Positions 27,033-35,598 are shown, counted from the stretch's first letter. The stretch is DNA of 62,201 nt from an uncultured Bacteroidota bacterium (GCA_903839195.1 CAIMBK010000046.1:1-62201); one strand, 5' to 3'. The notes: generated from the sequence alone by a model not told the origin. Program-made: numbers and translations.

Positions 27033-27827
27033 ATGAAAATGAAATATTTATTGTTGTTTATTTTTATGAACGCATTGACATTGTCAGCGCAGAAAAAAAT
27101 TGACGTTTTTTTCGACTTCAATAAATATGATATCAACCCGATTGCCAAACAATATTTGCTGAATTGGATCGAAACCAGCTCGGATATTGAAGTCCAAAAA
27201 ATATATGGTTTTTGCGATTGGAAAGGAACCAATACTTATAACGATTCGTTATCCTACCAAAGAGTTCAAGCGGTTTATGATTTTTTGAAGCAACAAAAAG
27301 TGGCTATTAAAACCGATTATGAAACCAAAGGTTTTGGTGAAGATTTTGAACAATCAAAAGTACAAGCCGAGAATAGAAAAGTGAGCATTCTTTATGGAAA
27401 AATTGTTATTGCTAAACCAAAAACAAAAGAAGCCATAATGCTCGAAGAATTAAATTTGAAAATTAAAACAGCAAAAATAGGCGAATCCATTCGATTGAAA
27501 AATATCAATTTCTTTAATAAATCGCCTCGATTATTGCCTGTTTCGAAGCCTGTTTTGTATGAACTGCTTTGTGTGATGAACGACAATCCAAAATTAAAGA
27601 TTGAGATTCAAGGGCACATTTGTTGTCAAATTCTTCCCGGTCAATATGATGTTTCGGCGGCACGAGCACGAGCGGTTTATGTCTTTTTAGTTCAAAATGG
27701 AATCAACAGAAAACGCCTTACATATAAAGGTTATGGCAATACAAAACCGATTCATCCAATTCCAGAAAAATCGGCGGAAGAAGAAGAAGAAAATCGTCGG
27801 GTGGAAATACTAGTTGTTGAAAATTAG
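27033..27827 (+). CDS. OmpA-family protein with two OmpA-like halves
   Basis: 264 residues. A signal peptide covers about 1-19 (cut after LSA). The first half (about 22-125) has an OmpA-like peptidoglycan-binding pattern (IDVFFDFNKYDI...Y.FCDWKGTN...RV.AVYDFL), and the second (about 150-264) is a clearer OmpA C-terminal domain (INFFNKSPRLLPVSKP...IEIQGHICC...ARARAVYVFLVQNGI...GYGNTKPI...NRRVEI). It probably anchors something to peptidoglycan in the periplasm. There is no beta-barrel, and the Cys pair in GHICC is unusual for this motif. Confidence 0.82.
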   Translation: MKMKYLLLFIFMNALTLSAQKKIDVFFDFNKYDINPIAKQYLLNWIETSSDIEVQKIYGFCDWKGTNTYNDSLSYQRVQAVYDFLKQQKVAIKTDYETKGFGEDFEQSKVQAENRKVSILYGKIVIAKPKTKEAIMLEELNLKIKTAKIGESIRLKNINFFNKSPRLLPVSKPVLYELLCVMNDNPKLKIEIQGHICCQILPGQYDVSAARARAVYVFLVQNGINRKRLTYKGYGNTKPIHPIPEKSAEEEEENRRVEILVVEN

Positions 27828-27874
27828 TTAAAACTATTAGAATAAACTCCTTCTTATATCCCAAATCATATTCC

Positions 27875-27882
27875 TATCTTTG
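27875..27882 (+). promoter_or_regulatory. Candidate -7 box for purM
   Basis: TATCTTTG, exact match, 23 bases before the start. Confidence 0.5.
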
Positions 27883-27905
27883 TCCGATAACTACACTACA
27901 AAAAA

Positions 27906-29105
27906 ATGAGTTCAGATACTAGCAAACGCTATGCCCTTCGCGGTGTTTCGGCTTCCAAAGAGGATGTTCATAATGCCATTAAAAATATCGATAAAGGATT
28001 ATTTCCTCATGCTTTTTGCAAAATTGTCCCCGATTATTTAACCAACGATGCTGATTATTGTTTGATTATGCACGCCGATGGAGCTGGTACAAAATCGTCT
28101 TTGGCGTATATGTATTGGAAAGAAACGGGCGATATTTCGGTATGGAAAGGCATCGCGCAAGATGCTTTAATCATGAATATTGACGATTTATTATGTGTTG
28201 GTGCAACCGATAATATTTTACTTTCTTCAACCATTGGAAGAAACAAAAACTTAATACCGGCGGAAGTTATTTCGGCGATAATTAACGGAACTGAAGAACT
28301 AATTGCCGAACTCAAAACCTTTGGGGTGACCATTCATTCTACTGGTGGCGAAACCGCCGATGTGGGCGATATCGTTCGAACTATCATTGTGGATTCTACC
28401 GTGACGGCTCGGATGAAACGTAGCGATGTTATTGATAATGCTAACATTCAAGCGGGGGATGTGATTGTTGGTTTGGCTTCTTTTGGTCAAGCCAAATATG
28501 AGAAAAGCTATAACGGCGGAATGGGAAGCAATGGTCTTACTTCGGCGCGACATGATGTTTTTGAAAAATATTTGGCATCGAAATATCCTGAGAGTTTTGA
28601 CGCTGCTGTTCCTTCGGAATTAATCTATTCGGGACAAGTGAAATTGACGGATTCCGTAGAAAATTCTCCTATTGACGCTGGAAAATTAGTGCTTTCGCCA
28701 ACACGAACTTATGCTCCAATTATTAAGAAAATCCTCGATACGTATTCGTCTGATACTATTCATGGTATGGTGCATTGTAGCGGTGGAGCGCAAACCAAAA
28801 TATTGCATTTCCTGCCTGCCGAAGAGGAAGGTGTTGAAAATCTTCATATTATTAAGGACAATTTGTTTCCTGTGCCTCCTTTGTTTCAATTGATTCAGGA
28901 GCAATCCAAAACGGATTGGAAAGAAATGTATCAAGTGTTTAATTGTGGTCATCGGATGGAGATTTATGTTCCAGAAATGGTTGCAAATGACATTATAGCC
29001 ATTTCAGAATCATTTGGCGTAGCAGCCCAGATTGTGGGTAGGGTAGAAGCATCAGCTACAAAAAAATTGACAATCACCAGTGAATATGGTGTTTTTGAAT
29101 ATTAA
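27906..29105 (+). CDS. purM: Phosphoribosylformylglycinamidine cyclo-ligase (AIR synthase)
   Basis: 399 residues, somewhat longer than the roughly 345 of E. coli PurM. PurM/SelD fold: an N-terminal ATP-binding half with HADGAGTKSSLAY (about 57-69), DALIMNIDDLLCVGA, and STGGETADVGD, and a C-terminal half with GMVHCSGGAQTKILHFL and FNCGHRMEIYV. It closes the imidazole ring in purine synthesis (FGAM to AIR). Residues are more divergent from proteobacterial PurM than typical, but the order and spacing of motifs hold. It stands apart from other pur genes in this window, with its own promoter box. Confidence 0.88.
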   Translation: MSSDTSKRYALRGVSASKEDVHNAIKNIDKGLFPHAFCKIVPDYLTNDADYCLIMHADGAGTKSSLAYMYWKETGDISVWKGIAQDALIMNIDDLLCVGATDNILLSSTIGRNKNLIPAEVISAIINGTEELIAELKTFGVTIHSTGGETADVGDIVRTIIVDSTVTARMKRSDVIDNANIQAGDVIVGLASFGQAKYEKSYNGGMGSNGLTSARHDVFEKYLASKYPESFDAAVPSELIYSGQVKLTDSVENSPIDAGKLVLSPTRTYAPIIKKILDTYSSDTIHGMVHCSGGAQTKILHFLPAEEEGVENLHIIKDNLFPVPPLFQLIQEQSKTDWKEMYQVFNCGHRMEIYVPEMVANDIIAISESFGVAAQIVGRVEASATKKLTITSEYGVFEY

Positions 29106-29124
29106 TGATATCACTTTTCTTAAT

Positions 29125-29132
29125 TACCTTTG
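29125..29132 (+). promoter_or_regulatory. Candidate -7 box for the small orphan genes
   Basis: TACCTTTG, exact match, 28 bases before the ATG at 29161. Confidence 0.45.
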
Positions 29133-29160
29133 AGCCTTTAACCTTTAAACCTTTTTTGCT

Positions 29161-29514
29161 ATGTACGAATTACTCTTTTGGAAATACGAAGAAGGCATAT
29201 ATTTGAACCATCATGAAGTGTATGAAGCGCTTTGTGAGCAACAATTTGTGGATGGTTTGGAAACGATTCCGACGGCGGTCATCATCAATAGGATCGCTGG
29301 ATTGTTCTCCAAATGGGAACGAGTGGACGAGAATAGCTGGAAAAACACTTCGGGTCCAGGGGCTTTTCACGTTATTACAACTTTGCAAAGCATCAAGATT
29401 GATTGCTATGGCACCGAAGGAAAAACTATGGATGTTCTGGCCAATGCGTTAGAGGAGTTTCAATGTCCGCTTTACGACCCTCAAGTTCCGGTGCGCTATG
29501 ATGGGAATGAGTAG
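29161..29514 (+). CDS. Small acidic orphan protein
   Basis: 117 residues, no signal peptide, acidic, aromatic-rich (MYELLFWKYEEGIYLNH at the start, CPLYDPQVPVRYD near the end). I do not recognise a named domain. Its size, acidity and position as a stand-alone gene beside another acidic orphan fit the style of immunity proteins of polymorphic toxin systems, but no toxin is in the window, so this is only a guess. It has its own promoter box and is followed after 24 bases by the next orphan. Confidence 0.65.
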   Translation: MYELLFWKYEEGIYLNHHEVYEALCEQQFVDGLETIPTAVIINRIAGLFSKWERVDENSWKNTSGPGAFHVITTLQSIKIDCYGTEGKTMDVLANALEEFQCPLYDPQVPVRYDGNE

Positions 29515-29538
29515 TATTAATTTATTTAAAACAAAAAA

Positions 29539-29976
29539 ATGAAAATCAATCTTAAAAACGGCATCGACAAACTTGTGTTCGGAATGAAACAATCGGATGT
29601 TACGGCGCTTTATGGTCAACCCAACAGTAATTATAATGATGAAGATGACAATGTGATTTTTGCCTACAACGCCCAAAAAATGCGCTTGACGTTCTATAAA
29701 GATGAGGATTTTAAGTTAGGTTATATTGTAGCTTCTAGCCAAGATTTAGAATTGTTTGGTATTAAAATAATGGATAAAAACATAAACGATGTCCAATCGG
29801 ATATGGCTAAAAATGGCATTGCCAAATTCACTCAGGAGGCTTTTGATACGTTCGAGAATTATTTTAATGAAGCCAATTGGATTATTTTTCAAACCGAATT
29901 TGATGAGGTGGTTAAGTTTGAAATTGGCGCAATTATTAACGATATGGACGAATTTGAATGGAAGTTTAAGAAATAG
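29539..29976 (+). CDS. Small acidic orphan protein
   Basis: 145 residues, cytoplasmic, acidic, with no recognised domain. The start (GIDKLVFGMKQSDVTALYGQPN) is reminiscent of a short 'G-x-T-x-x-V-x-x-x-x-G-x-P' module found in small BamE-like and immunity-like proteins, but the match is too short to assign. It is probably cotranscribed with the preceding 117-residue gene and ends before a bidirectional terminator. Confidence 0.65.
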   Translation: MKINLKNGIDKLVFGMKQSDVTALYGQPNSNYNDEDDNVIFAYNAQKMRLTFYKDEDFKLGYIVASSQDLELFGIKIMDKNINDVQSDMAKNGIAKFTQEAFDTFENYFNEANWIIFQTEFDEVVKFEIGAIINDMDEFEWKFKK

Positions 29977-29991
29977 TTTTTTTATATAAAT

Positions 29992-30032
29992 AGAAAAAGG
30001 CACAGAAGAATTACTCTTTTGTGCCTTTTTTT
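29992..30032. terminator. Bidirectional terminator
   Basis: AAAAAGGCACAGAAGA, short loop, TCTTTTGTGCCTTTTT: long stem with A-run and T-run on the two sides. It ends the rightward orphan pair and the leftward isomerase operon. Confidence 0.75.
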
Positions 30033-30050
30033 GTTGTTGTTGAATTTGAA

Positions 30051-31268
30051 TTATTTTGCCGCTGGAATAGGCGCTTTATCCGTTAATTCTATTTCGAAAA
30101 TGATATTGGCATTGGGTGGAATTACACCTCCAGCACCTCTTTCGCCATAACCTAATTTTGATGGAATGAATATCACGGCTTTGTCGCCAATAGCCATTTG
30201 TTCAACTCCTTCGATGAAACCAGGAATCAAACCATCTTTTTTACCCGCTTGGAAAGGAAAAGGTTGGTATCCGTTTTGTGTTGCTCTGTTTTGGTCGAAT
30301 TTTCCGCATGTTTTTGCCACATCTTCTTTGCAGCTATCAAACAAACTTCCGTCTTCAAGATAACCTGCATAATTAATATAAACGGTTGCTCCATCGGCTG
30401 GTTTTGCACCGGCTCCTTTTTGAACGATGTTGTATATTAATCCGCTTGCAGTTGTTGTTCCTGCAGCTTTTATAACAGCTAATTCAGCTACTTTTGCGGC
30501 TTTTACTGCTCCGAATTTTTCGTCGTATATTTTTTTTGCTTCTGCTTCTGCAACGGCTTGTTTGGCTCTGGCTTCTGCTTGAGCAGCCGCTTGTTTTTTA
30601 TCATCATCGCCTTTGTTGGCAAAGTAATCGGAGAATACTTTTACGGCATCAAATTTTTTAGCTGCGTCTCCTTTTCTAATAATTGTAATGGTATTCATTA
30701 CATCGTCTTGAACAACAGCATTAACGGTTTCCATTCCACTTACAACATGTCCGAAAATAGTATGTTTTCCGTTTAACCAAGGTGTTTCTTTGTGTGTAAT
30801 GAAAAATTGGCTGCTGTTGGTTGCAGGCCCAGAATTGGCCATAGCCAAAATACCTCCTTTGTCAAAAATTAATTCAGGAAGACACTCGTCTTTAAAACTG
30901 TATCCCGCACCTCCAGAACCATTTCCGGCTGGATCGCCCCCTTGAATCATAAAGTCTTTGATCACGCGGTGAAATTTCAATCCATTATAATAAGGTTTTC
31001 CTTTAAGTTTTTCATCGGCAACAAATGTGTTGGTTCCTTCGGCCAAAGAGATAAAATTGGCTACTGTGATAGGTGCTTTTTGGTATTCTAATTGGACTAC
31101 AATTTTCCCTTTTGATGTTACAAATTCAGCAAAAATTCCTTCGTTAGCAACAGTTGTTTTTGTTGTAGCTACAGGTTTTTTAGTAGCTGTAACTTTTTTT
31201 GTGTTTTGGGCTTGAGCTGCAGTTAGTGCAATAAACAAGAAAAACAGCATTTTAAATTTCATTTTCAT
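30051..31268 (-). CDS. Periplasmic cyclophilin-FKBP fusion peptidyl-prolyl isomerase
   Basis: 405 residues. A signal peptide (about 1-20, cut after AQA) is followed by a short Thr/Lys/Val-rich linker. A cyclophilin domain lies at about 45-200 (GLKFHRVIKDFMIQGGDP, GGILAMANSGPATNSSQFFIT, HTIFGHVVSGM), a charged Ala/Lys-rich helix at about 215-265, and an FKBP domain at about 275-400 (VYINYAGYLEDGSLFDSC, IPGFIEGVEQMAIGDKA, GYGERGAGGVIPPNANIIFEIEL). Both catalytic domains look complete. It probably assists folding of exported proteins. It is the last gene of the nrnA-gldI cluster, 31 bases after a paralogue with the same architecture. Confidence 0.9.
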   Translation of the reverse strand: MKMKFKMLFFLFIALTAAQAQNTKKVTATKKPVATTKTTVANEGIFAEFVTSKGKIVVQLEYQKAPITVANFISLAEGTNTFVADEKLKGKPYYNGLKFHRVIKDFMIQGGDPAGNGSGGAGYSFKDECLPELIFDKGGILAMANSGPATNSSQFFITHKETPWLNGKHTIFGHVVSGMETVNAVVQDDVMNTITIIRKGDAAKKFDAVKVFSDYFANKGDDDKKQAAAQAEARAKQAVAEAEAKKIYDEKFGAVKAAKVAELAVIKAAGTTTASGLIYNIVQKGAGAKPADGATVYINYAGYLEDGSLFDSCKEDVAKTCGKFDQNRATQNGYQPFPFQAGKKDGLIPGFIEGVEQMAIGDKAVIFIPSKLGYGERGAGGVIPPNANIIFEIELTDKAPIPAAK

Positions 31269-31299
31269 GGGTTTTGATTATTAATTGTTATTATTTATT

Positions 31300-32412
31300 T
31301 TAATTAGGTTGCATTAGTTCAACTTCAAATATAATGTTCGCGTTTGGCGGAATTACACCACCAGCTCCGGCTTCTCCATATCCTAGTTTTGACGGGATGA
31401 ATAAAACCGCTTTATCGCCATAATTCATATTTTCGATTCCCTCAATAAATCCAGGAATCATGCCGTCTTTTTTGCCTGCTTCAAAAGGAATTGGCGTATA
31501 TTGTTTCGCATCTGCTCTTCGTTGATCAAATTTTCCAAATGCCTTTGCAACGGATTCAATACTGCTGTCAAAAAGAGTTCCGTCTTCCAAAAATCCTCCA
31601 TAATGAATTGAAATTGGCGTTCCGCTTGACGGTTTTTGGTTACTTCCTTTTTTTACAATAATAAATTGAAGTCCACTTTTGGATACTTTGGAGGCGGCTT
31701 TTAATTGTTGAAAATAAGCTACTTTGGCAGCAATTACGGGTTTGTATTTTTCAACGTAAATTCGTTTGTTTTCAGCATCAATAGCGGCTTGTTTTTTTAG
31801 ATTTTCGGCTTCATTTGCAAAGAAATTAGAAAATACTTTAACAGCATCAAATTTTTTCGCGGCTTCGCCTTTACGAATAATCGTAATGCTTTTGATGACA
31901 TCGTTTTGTTCAATTTTGTTGACTGTTTCCATACCGTTTTCAACCACATGTCCAAAAATAGTATGCAATCCATTTAGCCAAGGAGTTGTAGTGTGGGTGA
32001 TGAAAAATTGACAGCTATTGGTTCCTGGTCCAGAATTGGCCATTGCCAAAACGCCACCGTCATCAAATTTCATATCGGTAATTTCATCTCTAAACTTATA
32101 GCCTGTATCGCCTGTCCCATCTCCAATTGGGTCGCCCCCTTGAATCATAAAATTCGGAATCACGCGATGAAATTTTAATCCGTCGTAAAGAGGTTTTCCT
32201 TTGCAATCATCTTTTACAAAAGTGTTTTTTCCTTCTGCCAATGAAACGAAATTAGCCACCGTTATGGGTGTTTTTTCATAATCCAATTGGGCAATAATCG
32301 TCCCTTTGTTAGTTTCGATTTGCGCATATAATCCATCTTTTAGGTGGTTATTGGCTTCTTTGCAAGAGGCAAATAATATTAGAAGTACTACTAAACTAAA
32401 AATCTTTTTCAT
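31300..32412 (-). CDS. Cyclophilin-FKBP fusion isomerase, lipoprotein
   Basis: 370 residues from the ATG at 32412 (MKKIFSLVVLLILFASC); the longer frame to 32451 would run into gldI. A lipobox FASC puts the lipidated Cys at residue 17. The order is the same as in the downstream paralogue: cyclophilin (FHRVIPNFMIQGGDP, NSGPGTNSCQFFIT), charged helix, FKBP (IHYGGFLEDGTLFDSS, IPGFIEGIENMNYGDKA, GYGEAGAGGVIPPNANIIFEVEL). It starts 7 bases after gldI. The two fusions are evidently a tandem duplication, one lipid-anchored and one soluble. Confidence 0.9.
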   Translation of the reverse strand: MKKIFSLVVLLILFASCKEANNHLKDGLYAQIETNKGTIIAQLDYEKTPITVANFVSLAEGKNTFVKDDCKGKPLYDGLKFHRVIPNFMIQGGDPIGDGTGDTGYKFRDEITDMKFDDGGVLAMANSGPGTNSCQFFITHTTTPWLNGLHTIFGHVVENGMETVNKIEQNDVIKSITIIRKGEAAKKFDAVKVFSNFFANEAENLKKQAAIDAENKRIYVEKYKPVIAAKVAYFQQLKAASKVSKSGLQFIIVKKGSNQKPSSGTPISIHYGGFLEDGTLFDSSIESVAKAFGKFDQRRADAKQYTPIPFEAGKKDGMIPGFIEGIENMNYGDKAVLFIPSKLGYGEAGAGGVIPPNANIIFEVELMQPN

Positions 32413-32419
32413 TTGTAAC

Positions 32420-33004
32420 TTATTTATTTGTTGAAATAATTTGCGTTTCATTTTGGCTTGGATCTTGTTTGATGTCGTTTAAAGTAACGGTACAAATAAT
32501 CGGTTCGTTGATTCCAATTCGTCGGTCATCACCATGATAGCCAAAGGCCAAATGGGATGGGAAAAGAAAAGTGATTTTTTCATTTTTATGCATTAATTTG
32601 ATACCATCGCGCAAACCAGAAATGATTTTTTGGTCTTTATCTACGGTATAAATTTGAGGACGCAATTCCAATTGGGAATAAATAACATTGTTATTTAAAT
32701 CGGATATTTCGTAATCAAAATAGGCAATATATCCTTTTTTTGGACTCATGACATCGTTATTGTTTTTGGTTTCATAATAATACCAGTAGCCTTTTTTGGA
32801 AGCAATATAATTGATGTTTGGATTGCTTTTCATGATGGCCACAATTTTATCTTCTTCTGAAGCAACTAATTTTTTATTTCGCGCAATGGATTCTTTCATG
32901 AACGTCCCCGAAGATTGCGAAATAGGTTTTCTGGATTGTTGTTGGCTACAACTTGAAACCAAAAAAAGGGCGAAAAGCAGGAATAATGTAATTTTATTTT
33001 TCAT
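32420..33004 (-). CDS. gldI: Gliding-motility lipoprotein GldI, FKBP-type isomerase
   Basis: 194 residues from the ATG at 33004, inside the last codons of nrnA. Lipoprotein signal peptide with lipobox VSSC. The C-terminal two thirds are an FKBP domain (GYIAYFDYEISDLNNNVIYSQ, ISGLRDGIKLMHKNEKITFLFPSHLAFGYHGDDRRIGINEPIICTVTL). In F. johnsoniae GldI is required for gliding and belongs to the Gld set linked to type IX secretion. It presumably folds Gld/Spr envelope proteins. Together with the two T9SS cargo genes in this window, it indicates an intact T9SS. It overlaps nrnA by 11 bases. Confidence 0.9.
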   Translation of the reverse strand: MKNKITLFLLFALFLVSSCSQQQSRKPISQSSGTFMKESIARNKKLVASEEDKIVAIMKSNPNINYIASKKGYWYYYETKNNNDVMSPKKGYIAYFDYEISDLNNNVIYSQLELRPQIYTVDKDQKIISGLRDGIKLMHKNEKITFLFPSHLAFGYHGDDRRIGINEPIICTVTLNDIKQDPSQNETQIISTNK

Positions 33005-34010
33005 TTTCAGGATGCGTTTTTGAGAGTAATTTTTCAAATTTTTCTATGGTTGCTTCAAGTGATAATTCCGATTTTCCTCCAGCAGCATTACTATGTCCGC
33101 CACCGCTGAAATGGGCTCTAGCAAATTCATTTACATCAAAACTACCTTGCGAACGGAACGATATTTTGATAATATTTTCTTCTTTGTTTTCGATGAAAAT
33201 GGCTGTAAAATGAATGTTTTTTATTGTTAAACCATAATTCACAATACCTTCTGTGTCGCCTTTAATATGTTCAAAAGCATCCAATTCGGCTTGAGTTAAT
33301 GTAATGTAAGACGTATTGTATTCCGGTAAAACTTTCATGTTTTGAAGTGCTTTTCCAAGCAACTGCAAACGATTATAGGAGTTATTATCAAAAAGTAAAT
33401 TTGGAATTTGGATATTTTCAACTCCCAAATCGATAAATTCAGCCACAATTCGATGCGTTTGTCCCGTTGTTTTCGGATAACGAAAGGAACCCGAATCGGT
33501 TAAAATTCCGGTATATAAACAAGTAGCAATTGTTAAGTCTAAAGTATTTTTTTGATCCAAAAAGCCAATTACATTATAAACCATTTCGCAAGTTGAACCA
33601 ATACTAGTATCGGAATAAGTCACTTTTGCATAATCATCTGGTTTTTGATGATGATCAATCATTACGAAAGGCGATTCGAGTGTTTTCAAAACATTTTCCA
33701 TTTCGCCAACGCGATGCAAAGCATTAAAATCTAAAGTAAAAATAAGTTCGGCTTCTTGAAGAATTTTGGTTGTTTTTTCTTTGTCTTTTTCAAAAATCAA
33801 AACATTTGAGGCGCCTGGAATCCAAGATAAAAATTCAGGAAATTCATTAGGTGATATCACCACCGATTGATGGTTTAGTTTGATCAAAAAATGGTGCAAT
33901 CCCAACGTGGATCCCATAGCATCGCCATCGGGATTTCGGTGCGGAATGATAACTATTTTTTTAGGAGTTGCCAATAACAACTTCAAGTCTTGAATTTCTG
34001 AATTTTTCAT
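32994..34010 (-). CDS. nrnA: Bifunctional oligoribonuclease / PAP phosphatase (DHH family)
   Basis: 338 residues from the ATG at 34010. DHH domain motifs: IIPHRNPDGDAMGS (about 22-35), the DFNALHR aspartate, and DHHQKPDDY (about 107-115). The C-terminal DHHA1 domain ends with SGGGHSNAAGG. NrnA degrades 2-5-nucleotide RNAs and dephosphorylates 3'-phosphoadenosine 5'-phosphate in characterised species. The upstream ATG at 34049 is not favoured: a variant promoter box (TAACTTCGC, 34016-34024) lies just before 34010. It heads the nrnA-gldI-isomerase set. Confidence 0.9.
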   Translation of the reverse strand: MKNSEIQDLKLLLATPKKIVIIPHRNPDGDAMGSTLGLHHFLIKLNHQSVVISPNEFPEFLSWIPGASNVLIFEKDKEKTTKILQEAELIFTLDFNALHRVGEMENVLKTLESPFVMIDHHQKPDDYAKVTYSDTSIGSTCEMVYNVIGFLDQKNTLDLTIATCLYTGILTDSGSFRYPKTTGQTHRIVAEFIDLGVENIQIPNLLFDNNSYNRLQLLGKALQNMKVLPEYNTSYITLTQAELDAFEHIKGDTEGIVNYGLTIKNIHFTAIFIENKEENIIKISFRSQGSFDVNEFARAHFSGGGHSNAAGGKSELSLEATIEKFEKLLSKTHPENEK

Positions 34011-34015
34011 AGGAC

Positions 34016-34024
34016 GCGAAGTTA
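34016..34024 (-). promoter_or_regulatory. Variant -7 box immediately upstream of nrnA
   Basis: TAACTTCGC (one base off TAnnTTTGC) on the minus strand, 5 bases before the chosen ATG. Confidence 0.35.
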
Positions 34025-34067
34025 CATTTTTTTCCGAAAATAGAAACAATTTAACAAGATGTTACAA

Positions 34068-34439
34068 TTATTTTGTAAGAATTAATCCCATCCAAACAGC
34101 AAACAAGCCCAGTAAGACGCTTCCGCTAATATATAAAAATGCCATAGCCGAATGATTGTTTTGAAAAAGTGAAATATTTTCAAATCCGAAGGTCGAAAAT
34201 GTCGTGTATCCGCCGCAAAAACCGGTTATGAAAAGCCATTTCAAATCAGAATTTACAACTTGATTTTTCTCAAAAACACCCATCAATAAACCGATAATGA
34301 AACATCCTAAAACGTTTGTAATTAATGTAGCCAAAGGAAAAACACTCGCGTAATATTTTTGAACTAGCACCGAAGTCAAATACCTAAAAACGGAACCAAT
34401 TCCGCCTCCAAAAGCAATTAATGTAAGTGTTCGAATCAT
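34068..34439 (-). CDS. crcB: Fluoride exporter FluC/CrcB
   Basis: 123 residues, four membrane segments (about 4-22, 33-55, 66-88, 96-118). Family signatures are GGGIGSVFRYL near the start, TLITNVLGCFIIGLLMG, and GFCGGYTTFSTFGFE. Fluc channels are dual-topology homodimers that expel fluoride. I found no fluoride-riboswitch-like fold in the 2-base gap to exbD; regulation is presumably with the exb genes. It is the third gene of a leftward cluster. Confidence 0.94.
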   Translation of the reverse strand: MIRTLTLIAFGGGIGSVFRYLTSVLVQKYYASVFPLATLITNVLGCFIIGLLMGVFEKNQVVNSDLKWLFITGFCGGYTTFSTFGFENISLFQNNHSAMAFLYISGSVLLGLFAVWMGLILTK

Positions 34440-34441
34440 AA

Positions 34442-34834
34442 TTATTTGGAAGTTGCGATTACGAAGTTAAGTTTCAGCTTTACGCCAATTTGCATCAAAT
34501 CGACTAAATCTTGTACTTTATTGTCAGCTGGAACACGAACAACCACTGTTTTATCGTTTGAAGTCGCTGTTTTTTCGTTCAAAACTTGTTCCAATTGGTC
34601 AAAAGCCACTTCTTGTTTGTTGACGTAATAAATTTTATCTTCGGTTACAGACAAACTAATATGGTCTTTGTTGGTTGTTTCGTTTGATTTTGCTTTTGGC
34701 AAACTTAATTTAATCACATTTGGATTGGCCAACGTAGAAATAATTAAGAAAAACAAAAACAAAAAGAACATGATGTCGCTCAACGACGAGGTCGGGATTT
34801 CAGCATGAAAGCGTTTATTTCGTTTTATAGCCAT
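34442..34834 (-). CDS. exbD: ExbD/TolR biopolymer transport protein
   Basis: 130 residues. One membrane helix at about 20-40 holds the proton-relevant Asp in SLSDIMFFLFLFFLI, followed by a periplasmic domain. It pairs with the ExbB-like protein encoded 1 base upstream to harness proton-motive force for a TonB or Tol system. TonB is not in the window. There is a close functional link with the TonB-dependent receptor elsewhere in the window, but not an operon link. Confidence 0.9.
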   Translation of the reverse strand: MAIKRNKRFHAEIPTSSLSDIMFFLFLFFLIISTLANPNVIKLSLPKAKSNETTNKDHISLSVTEDKIYYVNKQEVAFDQLEQVLNEKTATSNDKTVVVRVPADNKVQDLVDLMQIGVKLKLNFVIATSK

Positions 34835-34835
34835 A

Positions 34836-35540
34836 TTATTCTTGAATTACGGTAAGAATGTCTAACGTTTGTTTTTGAACTTTAAGCGAATAATTATCAA
34901 TCATCATATTGAATAAATGATAAGCAGAATAGGCTACAACTCCCACAACAAGTCCGGCGCCACTACTAATCATTTTTTCGTATAATCCGCCAGAAATGGT
35001 TTGAATGTTTAAATTTCCGGTATTGGAAATGGTGTGAAATATTTTAATAACCCCCGAAATGGTTCCAATAAATCCAAGAATAGGCGCAATTCCGGAAATT
35101 AATCCAAGATTTCCAAGGCCTTTTTCCATTTGGGCAATTTCAAAATTCGCCGTTCGGTCCATAACGGATTCAATTTCGCTTATGGGTCTTCCAATGATGG
35201 AAATGCCGCTTCTTAAAATGTTGCTAGTGGCTGTATTTTCGCGATTACACAATTGAACCGCATTTTGAATTTTGCCTGTTTTTAATTGTAATTTGATTTC
35301 GTTAACCAAATTTACGTCTTGTTTTATCGCTTTTTTTATAGATAAATAACGTTCGATAATGACATAGAAGCAAAAGAAAAGCAACAAAATAATCGGAATA
35401 ATCATAATTCCGCCTTTTAATAAAAAGTCTAAATAAGAAATATTTTCGGTTACACTGGCGTTCATTTCATTTGAAGCAGCTGTATTTGCAATTGAATCGG
35501 TAACAGGATTGGCCTGTAATAGCAAATTTAAAATCATCAT
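34836..35540 (-). CDS. exbB: ExbB/TolQ/MotA-family proton channel
   Basis: 234 residues. A short periplasmic N-terminus is followed by membrane segments at about 43-65, 151-175 and 192-215. The conserved region GLISGIAPILGFIGTISGVIKIFHTI and the SGAGLVVGVVAYSAYHLF block are present. It forms the pentameric channel around ExbD. It has its own promoter box (35599-35606) and starts the exbB-exbD-crcB cluster. Confidence 0.92.
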   Translation of the reverse strand: MMILNLLLQANPVTDSIANTAASNEMNASVTENISYLDFLLKGGIMIIPIILLLFFCFYVIIERYLSIKKAIKQDVNLVNEIKLQLKTGKIQNAVQLCNRENTATSNILRSGISIIGRPISEIESVMDRTANFEIAQMEKGLGNLGLISGIAPILGFIGTISGVIKIFHTISNTGNLNIQTISGGLYEKMISSGAGLVVGVVAYSAYHLFNMMIDNYSLKVQKQTLDILTVIQE

Positions 35541-35598
35541 AGTTGTTTCATTTATTTAGTAGGTAAGCAAAAGCGCTTAAGTTTTTTATATAGTCAGA

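Noticed and set aside
34440..34441. Fluoride riboswitch before crcB
   Set aside because: Only 2 bases separate crcB from exbD, and I saw no fitting fold upstream.
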